Notes under the pieces: generated by a model | The model's database searches: none | The model's input: only the letters and a program-made list of their open reading frames with translations | What the model was told of the DNA's origin: nothing | NCBI GenBank assembly: GCA_934248055.1 | Contig: CAKQKI010000003.1 | Location: 1 to 64,000 of the forward strand | Direction of reading: 5' to 3' | Source of the DNA: an uncultured Clostridia bacterium | GTDB lineage: Bacteria > Bacillota > Clostridia > Christensenellales > Borkfalkiaceae | DNA length: 64,000 nt | Part shown: positions 25,095 through 33,573 of the stretch, in pieces | Layout of the letters: each line of letters begins with the position of its first letter | Position numbering within the stretch: position 1 is the first letter of the stretch | Program-made: the position numbers and the translations under genes

Positions 25095-25123
25095 ATTTTA
25101 ACAAATATTTGCGAGATTGTAAA
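25095..25123 (-). promoter_or_regulatory. Promoter of tig-clpP-clpX
   Basis: TTTACA (25118-25123), a 17-base spacer and TAAAAT (25095-25100) preceded by TG one base upstream, an extended -10. The leader is about 30 bases and carries a normal Shine-Dalgarno. Confidence 0.75.
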
Positions 25124-25191
25124 GTTTTTATCGCGGCTTTTGCGATTTTAATTTACAAATACCAAATTAAGCGATATAATATTTTAAAAAC

Positions 25192-25485
25192 TAGGGATTC
25201 CATTCGTTATCAATAGTTATTTTTGCGGTGATAAACCGATTTATGCGGCGTTAAACGCCGCTCGTAGTACTTTAAGTACAACTTCGGGCGTTTGCCTTGC
25301 CTGAACAAGCCGCGATGCTGTCGGTTTCTCATCCGCAAAAATGCTTCGCACCGAAAAGAGCGCATTTTTTGATGATTTTTTGCGAGCGTGAGGGTTGCTG
25401 TACTGATGTACTGCGCCCGAACGGTCGCGGAAAATGGCGAAAAAGACGCCTTTTCGGTAATTAGTGATGACGAATGGAATCCCTA
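25192..25485 (-). mobile_element. MITE-like repeat, family 1, copy A
   Basis: A 290-base core flanked on both sides by TA, beginning GGGATTCCATTCGT and ending with its inverted complement; the terminal inverted repeats extend about 24 bases. Two more copies occur at 47380-47673 and 57207-57501, in the opposite orientation. There is no coding capacity. TA flanks suggest target duplication of the IS630/Tc1-mariner kind, so this looks like a non-autonomous element mobilised by a transposase outside the window. It lies between the tig promoter and rqcH, 16 bases before the rqcH start. Confidence 0.8.
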
Positions 25486-25500
25486 CCGAAAGAGAATATT

Positions 25501-27192
25501 ATGCCGCAGGATTTATATGCGATAAGGCGCGAAGCGACGGAGTTGAACGCGCTTTTAAAAGGAGCAAAAGTAAATAAAATAACCGAGCCTTCGCCCGAAG
25601 AAATCGTTATGACCGTTTACAATAAAACGGTTTATAACGTGATTTTTTGCGCGGGCGCAAGATTTCCGCGCGTTTCATTAACGAACGCACGTAAAGAAAA
25701 TCCGCAGAACGCGCCGAATTTTCTGATGTGTTTGAGAAAACACCTTTCGGGCGCGGAAATCACGGGGGCGGAAGTTCTTAACGACGACAGAATAATCGCC
25801 GTTAATTTTAAGAATTTAACCGAATTCAAAGACGATAAAACCTATTCCGTCATAACCGAAATCATGGGCAAATATTCAAACGTGTTTCTGACCGCCGACG
25901 GCGTTATCGCGGGTATTTTAAAAACGTCGCCGCAGGGTATTGACGGAAAACGCCCGCTTTTTATCGGATCGGAGTACGTTTTTCCCGAAAAACGCGTATG
26001 CTTTTTACCGCGTAACGGGGTAAGTCTTGACGACGCTTTCAAAGACTTCGACCCCGCCGCGGATTTTTCAAAATTTTTAATGAAAAAGTTTTCGGAATTC
26101 GCGCCCGTCACAGCCGACGAAATATCTTTCCGTTACGAAAATTCGGGTTACGAAAAAACCGCTTTCGGCGCGAGAGCCGCGATTTTTGATTTTTTAAACG
26201 AAAAAAACAACCCCAACGCCGTTACTATCGACGGAAAACGCGATTTTTTCGTTACGGACTACAAGCACCTGTCAACGGAAAAAAAATACTTTCCTTCCGT
26301 TCTCGACTGCATGACGGAAGTTTGCGATAATGCCGAAACCGACGCTTATATTTCGGGAAAACGCAACGCGCTTTTACAAAAAATTTCGGTAATCGAAAAG
26401 AGAGAGAATAAAAAACTTATTCTCACGGAAGAACGGATAAGGGAAGGCAAAGAAGCCGAAAAAGCAAGACTTTTCGGCGAACTTTTAACTGCCAACTGCT
26501 ACAAAATAAAAAGCGGCGCAGACAGCGTTACTCTTGAAAATTACTACTCCGAAAACGGCGGAACGGTAACCGTTCCGCTCGATAAGACTTTAAGCGCGAA
26601 CGCTAACGCACAAAAATATTTTAAAAAATACTCGAAACTTAAAAAAGGAGCGAAAATAGCCGCCGAGCAGAAAGAAGATATTTTAAAAGAACTCGATTAC
26701 GTTTCGAGCGTAAAATTCGAAATAAACGCCGCTAAAACCGCGGAAGAATTCGAAGAAATCGCTCAGGAATTGCTTGCTCAGGGAATAATTCCGAAAAACG
26801 GTAATAAAAAGCGGCAAGAAAAGCAAAAAACGTCGCCTTACGCGACGTATTTATCGGAAGGGTTTAAAATAATCGCGGGCAAAAACAACGTTCAGAACGA
26901 TAACCTTTTCAAGGAACGACAAAACGGCGATATATGGCTGCACGCAAAAAACTATCATTCGTCGCACGTTTATATCGTTACCGAAGGAAAACCCGTTCCG
27001 GACGGCGTTTTGAAAACGGCGGCTGAAATATGCGCTTATCGCTCCGAAAGCAAAGGCGGAAAAATCGAAATCGACTATACTCTGTTAAAATTCGTTAAAA
27101 AAATAAGCGGCGCAAAACCCGGCAGCGTTACTTACTCGGATTATAAAACGATAATTGTTACGCCTTTGGCGCACGAAGAATTAAAAACTTAA
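25501..27192 (+). CDS. rqcH: Rqc2/RqcH-type ribosome quality control protein (NFACT family)
   Basis: RqcH binds stalled 50S-peptidyl-tRNA complexes and directs alanine tailing of stuck nascent chains; such proteins are often mislabelled fibronectin-binding. The 563-residue protein has the NFACT-N region with the typical opening (MPQDLYAIRREATELNALL), a central coiled coil (about 285-330 and 385-420) and a C-terminal NFACT-R domain with GDIWLHAKNYHSSHVYI. ATG 25501 has a weak AAAGAG site. An in-frame ATG at 25474 lies in the tip of the upstream MITE and would add nine residues; I consider it spurious. Confidence 0.92.
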   Translation: MPQDLYAIRREATELNALLKGAKVNKITEPSPEEIVMTVYNKTVYNVIFCAGARFPRVSLTNARKENPQNAPNFLMCLRKHLSGAEITGAEVLNDDRIIAVNFKNLTEFKDDKTYSVITEIMGKYSNVFLTADGVIAGILKTSPQGIDGKRPLFIGSEYVFPEKRVCFLPRNGVSLDDAFKDFDPAADFSKFLMKKFSEFAPVTADEISFRYENSGYEKTAFGARAAIFDFLNEKNNPNAVTIDGKRDFFVTDYKHLSTEKKYFPSVLDCMTEVCDNAETDAYISGKRNALLQKISVIEKRENKKLILTEERIREGKEAEKARLFGELLTANCYKIKSGADSVTLENYYSENGGTVTVPLDKTLSANANAQKYFKKYSKLKKGAKIAAEQKEDILKELDYVSSVKFEINAAKTAEEFEEIAQELLAQGIIPKNGNKKRQEKQKTSPYATYLSEGFKIIAGKNNVQNDNLFKERQNGDIWLHAKNYHSSHVYIVTEGKPVPDGVLKTAAEICAYRSESKGGKIEIDYTLLKFVKKISGAKPGSVTYSDYKTIIVTPLAHEELKT

Positions 27193-27228
27193 AAATAACG
27201 GACTTTTCCCGAGAAAAGTCCGTTATTT
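27193..27228. terminator. Bidirectional terminator between rqcH and gpsA
   Basis: A 15-base perfect stem (AAATAACGGACTTTT with its complement) around a six-base loop between two convergent stops. Confidence 0.9.
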
Positions 27229-27231
27229 AAT

Positions 27232-28191
27232 TTAAAATTCTTTTCTGCCGCTACGTGAAAACAAAGCGTTGAAAACTTTCATAGGCTCTTCGCCTTCGAA
27301 TAAAATTTTATAAACCGCGTTCACTATGGGAAGTTCTTCGCCGTATTTATCGCCGAGAAGTTTCAACGCCTTTACCGTTTCGACCCCTTCTGCGCTTTTT
27401 AAGTATTTTTCGCCTTTTATAAAAGACTCGCCGTAAAGCCTGTTATGCGAAAATTCCGAAAACAGCGTCGTTTCGTAATCGCCGAGATGGCAAAGCCCGT
27501 AAGCCGAAAGTTCGTTTCCGCCCATCGCTTTTATAAGCCGCCCCACTTCTCTCGCTCCGCGCGCCATCAGCGGACCTTTAAGGGTAGAATATCCTCCTCC
27601 GTCGAGCATACCCGCGGCTATCCCCATAACGTTTTTTGCGGCTGCGCCTATTTCGCTGCCGATTAAATCGTCGCCGTAATAAAATCTTATAAGGTTGCTT
27701 CTTAAACCGTCCGCAAGGGTTTTTATAAGATTTTTATTTTCCGAATCTATAACCATGCAATTCGGTTTGCCTTTCAGAAATTCCTGAATATGCCCGGGCC
27801 CCACCCAGACGGCGACCTTATCTTTCGAAAGACCGCAATCAAAGCAGACTTCGGAAAGTCTTTTGCCCGTGGCGACTTCTACGCCTTTCATACATAAAAG
27901 AACGTTTTTGTCTTTAAGACCGAATTTTACGGCTTTATTAAGAAGTTCTCTTAACGATTGACTTAAAACGGATATTACCACGAGTTCCGCCCCGTCAAGG
28001 GCTTTTTCGAGATCGCTCGTCAAAAAAACCTTATCGTCGAGAGTAACGTAATCGTTTTTACCCGTTTCTTTAAGCACGGTATACGATTTGCCGCCTTCGC
28101 GACCCCATTCGGTAACCGAATGTCCTTCGCCCGAAAGGTACCAGGTTATAAAACTGCCCCAACGTCCGCAGCCTAAAACGGTAATTTTCAT
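27232..28191 (-). CDS. gpsA: Glycerol-3-phosphate dehydrogenase [NAD(P)+]
   Basis: Reduces dihydroxyacetone phosphate to sn-glycerol-3-phosphate for phospholipid synthesis. The 319-residue protein has the Rossmann motif GCGRWGSF at 7-14, the catalytic lysine K186 in GSEIGAAAKNV, and the C-terminal dimer domain with LMARGAREVGRL. The normally conserved GPS-(F/H)-A-x-E stretch reads GPGHIQEF here, a modest departure. ATG 28191 follows GAGGTG. It is the last gene of an operon with the DMT transporter and the PLP enzyme. Confidence 0.92.
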   Translation of the reverse strand: MKITVLGCGRWGSFITWYLSGEGHSVTEWGREGGKSYTVLKETGKNDYVTLDDKVFLTSDLEKALDGAELVVISVLSQSLRELLNKAVKFGLKDKNVLLCMKGVEVATGKRLSEVCFDCGLSKDKVAVWVGPGHIQEFLKGKPNCMVIDSENKNLIKTLADGLRSNLIRFYYGDDLIGSEIGAAAKNVMGIAAGMLDGGGYSTLKGPLMARGAREVGRLIKAMGGNELSAYGLCHLGDYETTLFSEFSHNRLYGESFIKGEKYLKSAEGVETVKALKLLGDKYGEELPIVNAVYKILFEGEEPMKVFNALFSRSGRKEF

Positions 28192-28200
28192 AACACCTCG

Positions 28201-29178
28201 CTAAACGGCACTGTATATTCCGAGAATTATAATGCCCGCTATCGTTACGGCTATCGAAAGATAATGCCAGATTGAAAGTTTTTCTTTCAGGAATATTCTC
28301 GACCAGACTACCGACATAACGCAATAACTCGATATTATCGCAATGCCCGCGTCAAAGCCCGAAAACATAACCGCCATATAAAAGACCTGCCCTATCGTTT
28401 CGCAACCCGCGCCTATGAACAAGTCTTTTTTCATAGTGAAAAATTTCTGTTTTTTGATAAATTTTACGTAGATAAACGCAAAAATCGCAAAGCAAAGCGA
28501 AGTAAATTCAAACGCCGTGTTCGACGCGTAATCGCTCAGATCGAAGAGTTCTTTTTTAGCGATAATCTGATCGCCTACCGTGCCGAGAGCGTCGATGATA
28601 AGATACAGTATGGGTATAAGTATGGCGATAACGCTTTTAGTGTATTTGAAATTAGAATTGTCGTTCCGCAAAGCCTTAATCTCGTCGTCTTCGCGATACT
28701 CGGTTATTCCGAGCGCGATTATGCCGAGCGCGACAAGCACTACCCCGACCACCGAAAGGATACCTTCCGTCGAGTGAATATCGAATTCGCAAAGCCCGAA
28801 TATAACGCAAATCAAAAGCGCCAGAGAACCCGAAGAGTTGCATATCGGACTCGATACCGAAAGTTCTATATACCTTAAACCGACGTAACCCACCACCATC
28901 GCCGCAAGGTAAACAAACGCGACGGGAAAATAATGAATAAAGTCGATGGGTTTAAAGTCGGTATAAAATAAACAGCTTACGAATTTGGGTACTTTTTCGG
29001 GGTCGATGAACTTGCCGGCGATTAAGGTAATAACGGCGTGAAGCCCCATAACCGCGCCCACGCAGAAAATAACCCGCCAGTGACTGAGTTTATCGTCCTG
29101 CGCAGTACCCGTTTTGGAGAAAAAGTCCGAGCCGCTCCAACAAAGAAGGGCTATAATAGAAAAAATATAAAATGTCAT
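28201..29178 (-). CDS. EamA/DMT-superfamily transporter
   Basis: A 325-residue inner-membrane protein with about ten hydrophobic helices in two repeated halves, the layout of drug/metabolite (EamA) transporters. The last helix follows the typical FLKEKLSIWHYLSIAVTIAG segment seen at the end of each EamA repeat. A charged loop near residues 160-180 (EYREDDEIKALRND) separates the halves. It overlaps the upstream PLP-enzyme gene by four bases (ATGA), so the two are translationally coupled. The substrate is unknown; a thiol, amino acid or product of the PLP enzyme is only a guess. Confidence 0.85.
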   Translation of the reverse strand: MTFYIFSIIALLCWSGSDFFSKTGTAQDDKLSHWRVIFCVGAVMGLHAVITLIAGKFIDPEKVPKFVSCLFYTDFKPIDFIHYFPVAFVYLAAMVVGYVGLRYIELSVSSPICNSSGSLALLICVIFGLCEFDIHSTEGILSVVGVVLVALGIIALGITEYREDDEIKALRNDNSNFKYTKSVIAILIPILYLIIDALGTVGDQIIAKKELFDLSDYASNTAFEFTSLCFAIFAFIYVKFIKKQKFFTMKKDLFIGAGCETIGQVFYMAVMFSGFDAGIAIISSYCVMSVVWSRIFLKEKLSIWHYLSIAVTIAGIIILGIYSAV

Positions 29179-30455
29179 AATAATATCTGATTTGCGTCAA
29201 TCATTTCCTGTAACGCCTTTAACGCGCCGAGTTTTGCATGAAAGAAGGTTAAACCGCCCTGAAAATATATGCAATACGGCTCTCTTATAGGTCCGTCCGC
29301 CGAGAGTTCTATGGAAGAACCCTGAACGAACGCTCCCGCCGCCATTATAACCTGACTGTCGTAACCGGGCATTTCGGACGGAACGGGGGTAACGTAACTG
29401 TCTACGGGCGCGGCGGCCTGAATTCCTTTACAGAACGCTTCCATCGCCTTGCCGTTTTTAAGTTCTATCGCCTGAATTATATCGTGGCGATCTTCTTTCG
29501 CTTTCGGAACGGTTTTGTATCCGAATTTTTCAAAGCATTCGGCAACGAAAATCGCGCCTTTTACGGCGGCAGCCGTCACCGTGGGAGCAAGAAACAAGCC
29601 TTGATAAAATCTCGGAAGAACCCCGAGCGTCGCGCCGACTTCCTGCCCGAGCCCCGGAGCGGAAAGCCTGTAAGCGCACCTGTCGATACATTTTTGCGTG
29701 CCGCATATATATCCGCCGACGGGAGCAAGTCCGCCGCCGATATTTTTAATCAAAGACCCGACTACCATATCCGCGCCGACGTCGCTCGGCTCGATTTTTT
29801 CCACGAATTCTCCGTAACAGTTATCCACCATAACGGTAACCGACGGTTTTATTTTTTTGCAGAACGCTATGAGTTTGCCTATTTCTTCAACCGAAAAAGT
29901 AGGTCTCGGCTGATACCCTTTCGAGCGTTGAATGGTTATCAGTTTCGTTTTTTCGTTTATCGCCTTTTCGATTTCGGGATAGTTGAATTCGCCGCCGTTA
30001 ATCAGATCGACCTGCCTGTAAGTAACGCCGTATTCTTTAAGAGAGCATGGCGAAAGGCGTATTCCTATAACTTCTTCGAGAGTATCGTAAGGCTTGCCCA
30101 CGGGGGATAAGAGTTCGTCGCCTGGGAGAAGATTTGCGGAAAGCGCGACAGTAAGCGCGTGCGTTCCGCACACTATCTGCGGGCGAACGAGCGCCGCTTC
30201 GGTATGGAACACGTCGGCGTAAGTTTTTTCGAGTTTTTCTCTGCCCGTATCGTCGTAACCGTAACCGTTGGACGATTGCATGCAAGCCGCGTCGATGCGG
30301 TTTTTTTGCATTGCAAGAAGAACCTTATACTGATTGTATTCCGCTATCTCGTCTATTTTTTCAAAACGCGATTTTAAACTTTCGGATATTTTTTCGCCGA
30401 ATTCGTACAACTTGTCCGACACGCCGAAAGCGTTGTATATCTCTTTATTTCCCAT
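29175..30455 (-). CDS. PLP-dependent methionine gamma-lyase-like protein (aluminium-resistance family)
   Basis: A 426-residue fold-type I PLP enzyme of the Cys/Met-metabolism class that is often annotated as aluminium-resistance or methionine gamma-lyase family protein (B. subtilis YnbB type). The internal aldimine lysine is K237 in GSLIKNIGGG, the cofactor-holding aspartate is D211 in MVDNCYGEF, and the phosphate-binding region is near CGTHALTVAL. ATG 30455 follows AAGGAAATC. True substrate is not established for the family. The upstream DNA carries a striking palindrome, and a transporter gene overlaps its 3' end. Confidence 0.85.
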   Translation of the reverse strand: MGNKEIYNAFGVSDKLYEFGEKISESLKSRFEKIDEIAEYNQYKVLLAMQKNRIDAACMQSSNGYGYDDTGREKLEKTYADVFHTEAALVRPQIVCGTHALTVALSANLLPGDELLSPVGKPYDTLEEVIGIRLSPCSLKEYGVTYRQVDLINGGEFNYPEIEKAINEKTKLITIQRSKGYQPRPTFSVEEIGKLIAFCKKIKPSVTVMVDNCYGEFVEKIEPSDVGADMVVGSLIKNIGGGLAPVGGYICGTQKCIDRCAYRLSAPGLGQEVGATLGVLPRFYQGLFLAPTVTAAAVKGAIFVAECFEKFGYKTVPKAKEDRHDIIQAIELKNGKAMEAFCKGIQAAAPVDSYVTPVPSEMPGYDSQVIMAAGAFVQGSSIELSADGPIREPYCIYFQGGLTFFHAKLGALKALQEMIDANQILL

Positions 30456-30478
30456 GATTTCCTTAATCGTATCAGTCC

Positions 30479-30522
30479 GCCGCTCAAAGCGCGATACGTA
30501 TCGCGCCCTGAATTATCGGCGG
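30479..30522. promoter_or_regulatory. Nested palindrome upstream of the PLP-enzyme operon
   Basis: An 18-base perfect palindrome GCGCGATACGTATCGCGC (30489-30506) sits inside an outer inverted repeat CCGCCG...CGGCGG. It lies between the spoVM stop and the PLP-enzyme start. It could be an operator, a structured leader, or the weak terminator of the upstream operon; there is no T-run. Confidence 0.5.
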
Positions 30523-30527
30523 TAAAT

Positions 30528-30599
30528 TTATTTATTCTTTATAAACAATCTTAAAAAAGCGCGGATAATCTTAGGCGGACGGAAACAATAAATTTTCAT
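30528..30599 (-). CDS. spoVM: Stage V sporulation protein SpoVM, 23 aa
   Basis: A 23-codon gene begins at ATG 30599 behind a GGAGAGG Shine-Dalgarno. The peptide opens MKIYCFRPPKIIR and continues as a basic amphipathic helix. This matches the SpoVM pattern of M-K-x-Y, a proline at position 9 followed by lysine, and a hydrophobic face with spaced arginines. In Bacillus SpoVM marks the convex forespore membrane and anchors SpoIVA to start coat assembly. In B. subtilis spoVM also lies just downstream of rpe, as here, which strongly supports the call. A CATATAAT box upstream resembles a sigma-E -10. Confidence 0.85.
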   Translation of the reverse strand: MKIYCFRPPKIIRAFLRLFIKNK

Positions 30600-30635
30600 A
30601 TTATACCTCTCCGCCTATTATATGCGAATGATTTT

Positions 30636-31295
30636 TTAAAGTTGACGAAGATCCCGTATCGCTTTTTTAATATCGCCCGCTTTAAAAACGGAAGAACCAG
30701 CCACGATAACGTTCGCGCCCGCTTCTTTTACCCGCCTTACGTTTTCGGCGGTTATGCCGCCGTCCACTTCGAGCAGTACGTTTTTACCGCTCCCGTCAAT
30801 ATACTTTTTCGTTTCGGCGATACGCGAAACGGAGTTTTCTATAAACTTCTGACCGCCGAAGCCCGGGTATACGCTCATTATTAAAATCATATCCGAATGC
30901 GGCATGAGTTCTTTTAATACTTCGACGGGAGTGTCGGGTTTTATCGAAACCGCGCTTTTAACGCCGAGAGCGCGTATATCGTCGAGAACTTCCGTAACGG
31001 GTTTTTCGCACGCTTCGTAATGCACGGTTATAATATCCGCGCCCGCTTTTGCAAATTCATTTATATACCGCTCGGGTCTGTCAATCATAAGATGAACGTC
31101 AAGCGCGCGTTTAGTAACGGGGCGAATATCGGCAACCATTTTAATTCCGAAAGTTATGTTCGGAACGAAAATACCGTCCATAACGTCCATATGTATGAAA
31201 TCCGCGCCCGCTTCGTCGATTTTTCTCACCGCAGATCCCATTTCGGAAAAATCCGCAGATAAAATCGACGGAGCAATCAAAATTTTATCACTCAT
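30636..31295 (-). CDS. rpe: Ribulose-phosphate 3-epimerase
   Basis: Interconverts ribulose-5-phosphate and xylulose-5-phosphate in the pentose phosphate pathway. The 219-residue TIM barrel has the metal ligands in FIHMDVMDG (H35, D37) and HYE, the loop SVYPGFGGQKF, and the phosphate-binding EVDGGI and AGSSVF segments. ATG 31295 follows AAAGGAG and is one base past the rlmN stop. In many Bacillota prpC, prkC and rsgA lie between rlmN and rpe; they are absent here. Confidence 0.97.
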   Translation of the reverse strand: MSDKILIAPSILSADFSEMGSAVRKIDEAGADFIHMDVMDGIFVPNITFGIKMVADIRPVTKRALDVHLMIDRPERYINEFAKAGADIITVHYEACEKPVTEVLDDIRALGVKSAVSIKPDTPVEVLKELMPHSDMILIMSVYPGFGGQKFIENSVSRIAETKKYIDGSGKNVLLEVDGGITAENVRRVKEAGANVIVAGSSVFKAGDIKKAIRDLRQL

Positions 31296-31296
31296 A

Positions 31297-32331
31297 TTAC
31301 TCCTTTATAAAATCGCGGCGCAATTGACCGCACGCGCCTTCTATATCCGCGCCGTTAAGTCTTCTTACGGTTGCGGAAAGCCCGTTTTTTACGAGTTTAT
31401 CGCAAAATGCGTAAGCCGCTTTTTCGCCCGACCCTTTAAGTCCGTTTTCCTTTACTTCGTTAAGTCTTATAACGTTTATATGACACGGGCGGCGGGATAA
31501 AATCCGCGTCAGTTCGTCTATACAATCGCGCCCGTCGTTCTCGCCTTTTACGAGAGTGTATTCAAAAATATATCGCCTGCCCGTTTTTGAAAAGTAATAA
31601 TCGCACGCCTTTAAAATTTCCGAAACGGAATATGCGTTTGCAACGGGCATAAGCGTTTTACGCCTTTCGTCAAACGGTTGGTGGAGCGAAACGGTAAGGT
31701 TTACGGGAAGACCTTCTTCCGCAAGTTTATATATTTTATCCGCCAGACCGCAAGTAGACAAACTTATGTTTCTCAAACTCACGTTAAGTCCGTTTTTATC
31801 GGACACAAGGCGAAGAAATCGTATAACGTTATCGTAATTATCGAGCGGCTCGCCGCTGCCCATTAAAACTATGTTGGTAACGGCGCGTTTTTTGGTATCG
31901 CCGCCGCCGAGCCTGTTCACCGCGGCAACCGTGGCAAGCATTTCGCCCGCCGTAAGATTTCTTACAAGCCCGCCTATCCCCGAAGCGCAAAACCTGCAAC
32001 CCATTCTGCAACCTACCTGCGTTGACAGACACTCCGTATTGCCGTAGTCGTTTTTCATATAAACGCCTTCGACCACGTTGCCGTCGATAAGCCTTATAAG
32101 ATATTTTTCGGTGCCGTCTTCCGATACGAGCCGCCTGATTATTTCAGCGGGATTATCGGCGTAAATTCCGATAAGTTTTTCTCTTAAAGATTTTGAAATA
32201 TTCGATATTTCGCTGATTTTAAGACCGTTTGAAAGGGCGAAAAAAACCTGCTTTGCCCTGAACGGCTTTTCGCCGAGCGATAAAAACAAATCTTCGAGTT
32301 CTTTTAAGTTGAGATCCTGTAAAATTTTCAT
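31297..32331 (-). CDS. rlmN: 23S rRNA (A2503-C2)/tRNA (A37-C2) methyltransferase RlmN
   Basis: Radical-SAM enzyme that methylates C2 of A2503 in 23S rRNA and A37 in some tRNAs. The 344-residue protein has an N-terminal helical accessory domain and the [4Fe-4S]-binding CxxxCxxC as C108, C112, C115 in GCRMGCRFCASG. A SAM-binding GSGEPLDNYD stretch and a C-terminal catalytic cysteine region (EGACGQLR) follow. It overlaps rsmB by four bases. Confidence 0.96.
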   Translation of the reverse strand: MKILQDLNLKELEDLFLSLGEKPFRAKQVFFALSNGLKISEISNISKSLREKLIGIYADNPAEIIRRLVSEDGTEKYLIRLIDGNVVEGVYMKNDYGNTECLSTQVGCRMGCRFCASGIGGLVRNLTAGEMLATVAAVNRLGGGDTKKRAVTNIVLMGSGEPLDNYDNVIRFLRLVSDKNGLNVSLRNISLSTCGLADKIYKLAEEGLPVNLTVSLHQPFDERRKTLMPVANAYSVSEILKACDYYFSKTGRRYIFEYTLVKGENDGRDCIDELTRILSRRPCHINVIRLNEVKENGLKGSGEKAAYAFCDKLVKNGLSATVRRLNGADIEGACGQLRRDFIKE

Positions 32332-33572
32332 TTCTTTTTAAACACGGCAAGATAAAATCCCGCTCCGTAAGATATATGCGGCAAAAATTGCAAGCCGATT
32401 CCGACTTTATAATAACCGAGTTCCGATTTCACGTCCGTTATATAAAAATCGCCGTGATTTTTTAAAAACCGCTCGGCAACCGACGAATTTTCTTTCTGAA
32501 AGACCGAACACGTAGAATACACGAGCATTCCGCCGCTTTTCACGTAATTTGCCGAAACGGATAAAATTTTATATTGCAGTTCCGATAAATTATCAATATC
32601 TTCTCTCTTTCGGTTAATTTTAATATCGGGGTTTTCCTTTATAACCCCGAAACCGCTGCAAGGAGCGTCGCACAGAACGGCGTCGAACTTTTCAAAAAAC
32701 GAAGGATTAAACACCGTGCCGTCGTTCAGCGCGGCGGTTACGTTATTCTTTTTCATACGCTCGGCGTACGCTTTTATCAGTTCCACTCTGTGCGGGTGAA
32801 TATCCAGCGACAAAACTTCGTCGTAATAATCCGAAAGATACACCGACTTTCCGCCCGGAGCGGCACAAACGTCAAGAAGTTTGCCTTTCCCTTTCGCCGC
32901 TTCCGCAATCGCAACGCTGCCTATCGACTGAAAAGTGTATAACCCGTTGTAAAAGCCGTCGTCGACAACGAAATTTTTTACTTCGTAAAGATTTGAAAAC
33001 GGCGTTTTACAATAAGTTTTTCCCGCTTTTTCGAGATATTCTTCGCCGTTTACGCCTTTATTGAACCGAACGAAAGTTTTTTCTTCGTCCGCGCTCATAA
33101 TATTTTCGGCGACGGCGTTGCCGTAATCGGCGATAAGAAGTTCTGCGGCAAATTCGGGATACGAATATTTTACAGAAAGAGCGTTAACGCCGTTTTCCGG
33201 AAACTTAACGCCGTTTTCGGAAAAATTTCTCAGCGTTGCGTTCACAAAACCCGCCGCGCCGCCTTTGCCGAGTTTTTTGCAAAGCGTAACGCAGGCGTCG
33301 GTTACCGCGTAAGGCGCTGTCTTTAAGTATTTTATGGCGTAAAGCCCTATTTTAAGTATGATTTTTATCGGGGTTTTCGGGGATTTTTCGCAAAGTTTTT
33401 TTATTATATAGTCGAGCGTTACGTTTTTATCGAGAACGCCGTAGCATATTTTTATCGACGCGTTTTTGGTGGTTTCGCGCATGCGCGCGTCGGCAATAGC
33501 CTGCTTTATAAACGCGCCGCCCTGAAAAACTTTTGATAAAACCACGTAAGAATCGTAATAAGTGATATACAT
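32328..33572 (-). CDS. rsmB: 16S rRNA (cytosine-967-C5)-methyltransferase RsmB
   Basis: Methylates C967 of 16S rRNA. The 414-residue protein has an N-terminal NusB-like RNA-binding domain (about 1-135) and a C-terminal Rossmann methyltransferase. The SAM-binding CAAPGGKS, motif IV DAPCSGFG and the catalytic-cysteine motif VYSTCSV are all visible. It sits between fmt and rlmN in the priA-def-fmt-rsmB-rlmN order common to Bacillota and overlaps rlmN by four bases. Confidence 0.95.
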   Translation of the reverse strand: MYITYYDSYVVLSKVFQGGAFIKQAIADARMRETTKNASIKICYGVLDKNVTLDYIIKKLCEKSPKTPIKIILKIGLYAIKYLKTAPYAVTDACVTLCKKLGKGGAAGFVNATLRNFSENGVKFPENGVNALSVKYSYPEFAAELLIADYGNAVAENIMSADEEKTFVRFNKGVNGEEYLEKAGKTYCKTPFSNLYEVKNFVVDDGFYNGLYTFQSIGSVAIAEAAKGKGKLLDVCAAPGGKSVYLSDYYDEVLSLDIHPHRVELIKAYAERMKKNNVTAALNDGTVFNPSFFEKFDAVLCDAPCSGFGVIKENPDIKINRKREDIDNLSELQYKILSVSANYVKSGGMLVYSTCSVFQKENSSVAERFLKNHGDFYITDVKSELGYYKVGIGLQFLPHISYGAGFYLAVFKKK

Positions 33573-33573
33573 T

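Noticed and set aside
25192..25485. CRISPR array or tRNA-like structure in the repeated intergenic regions
   Set aside because: The repeats are long single units tens of kilobases apart with inverted ends, not short regularly spaced direct repeats. No cloverleaf with T-loop consensus was found.
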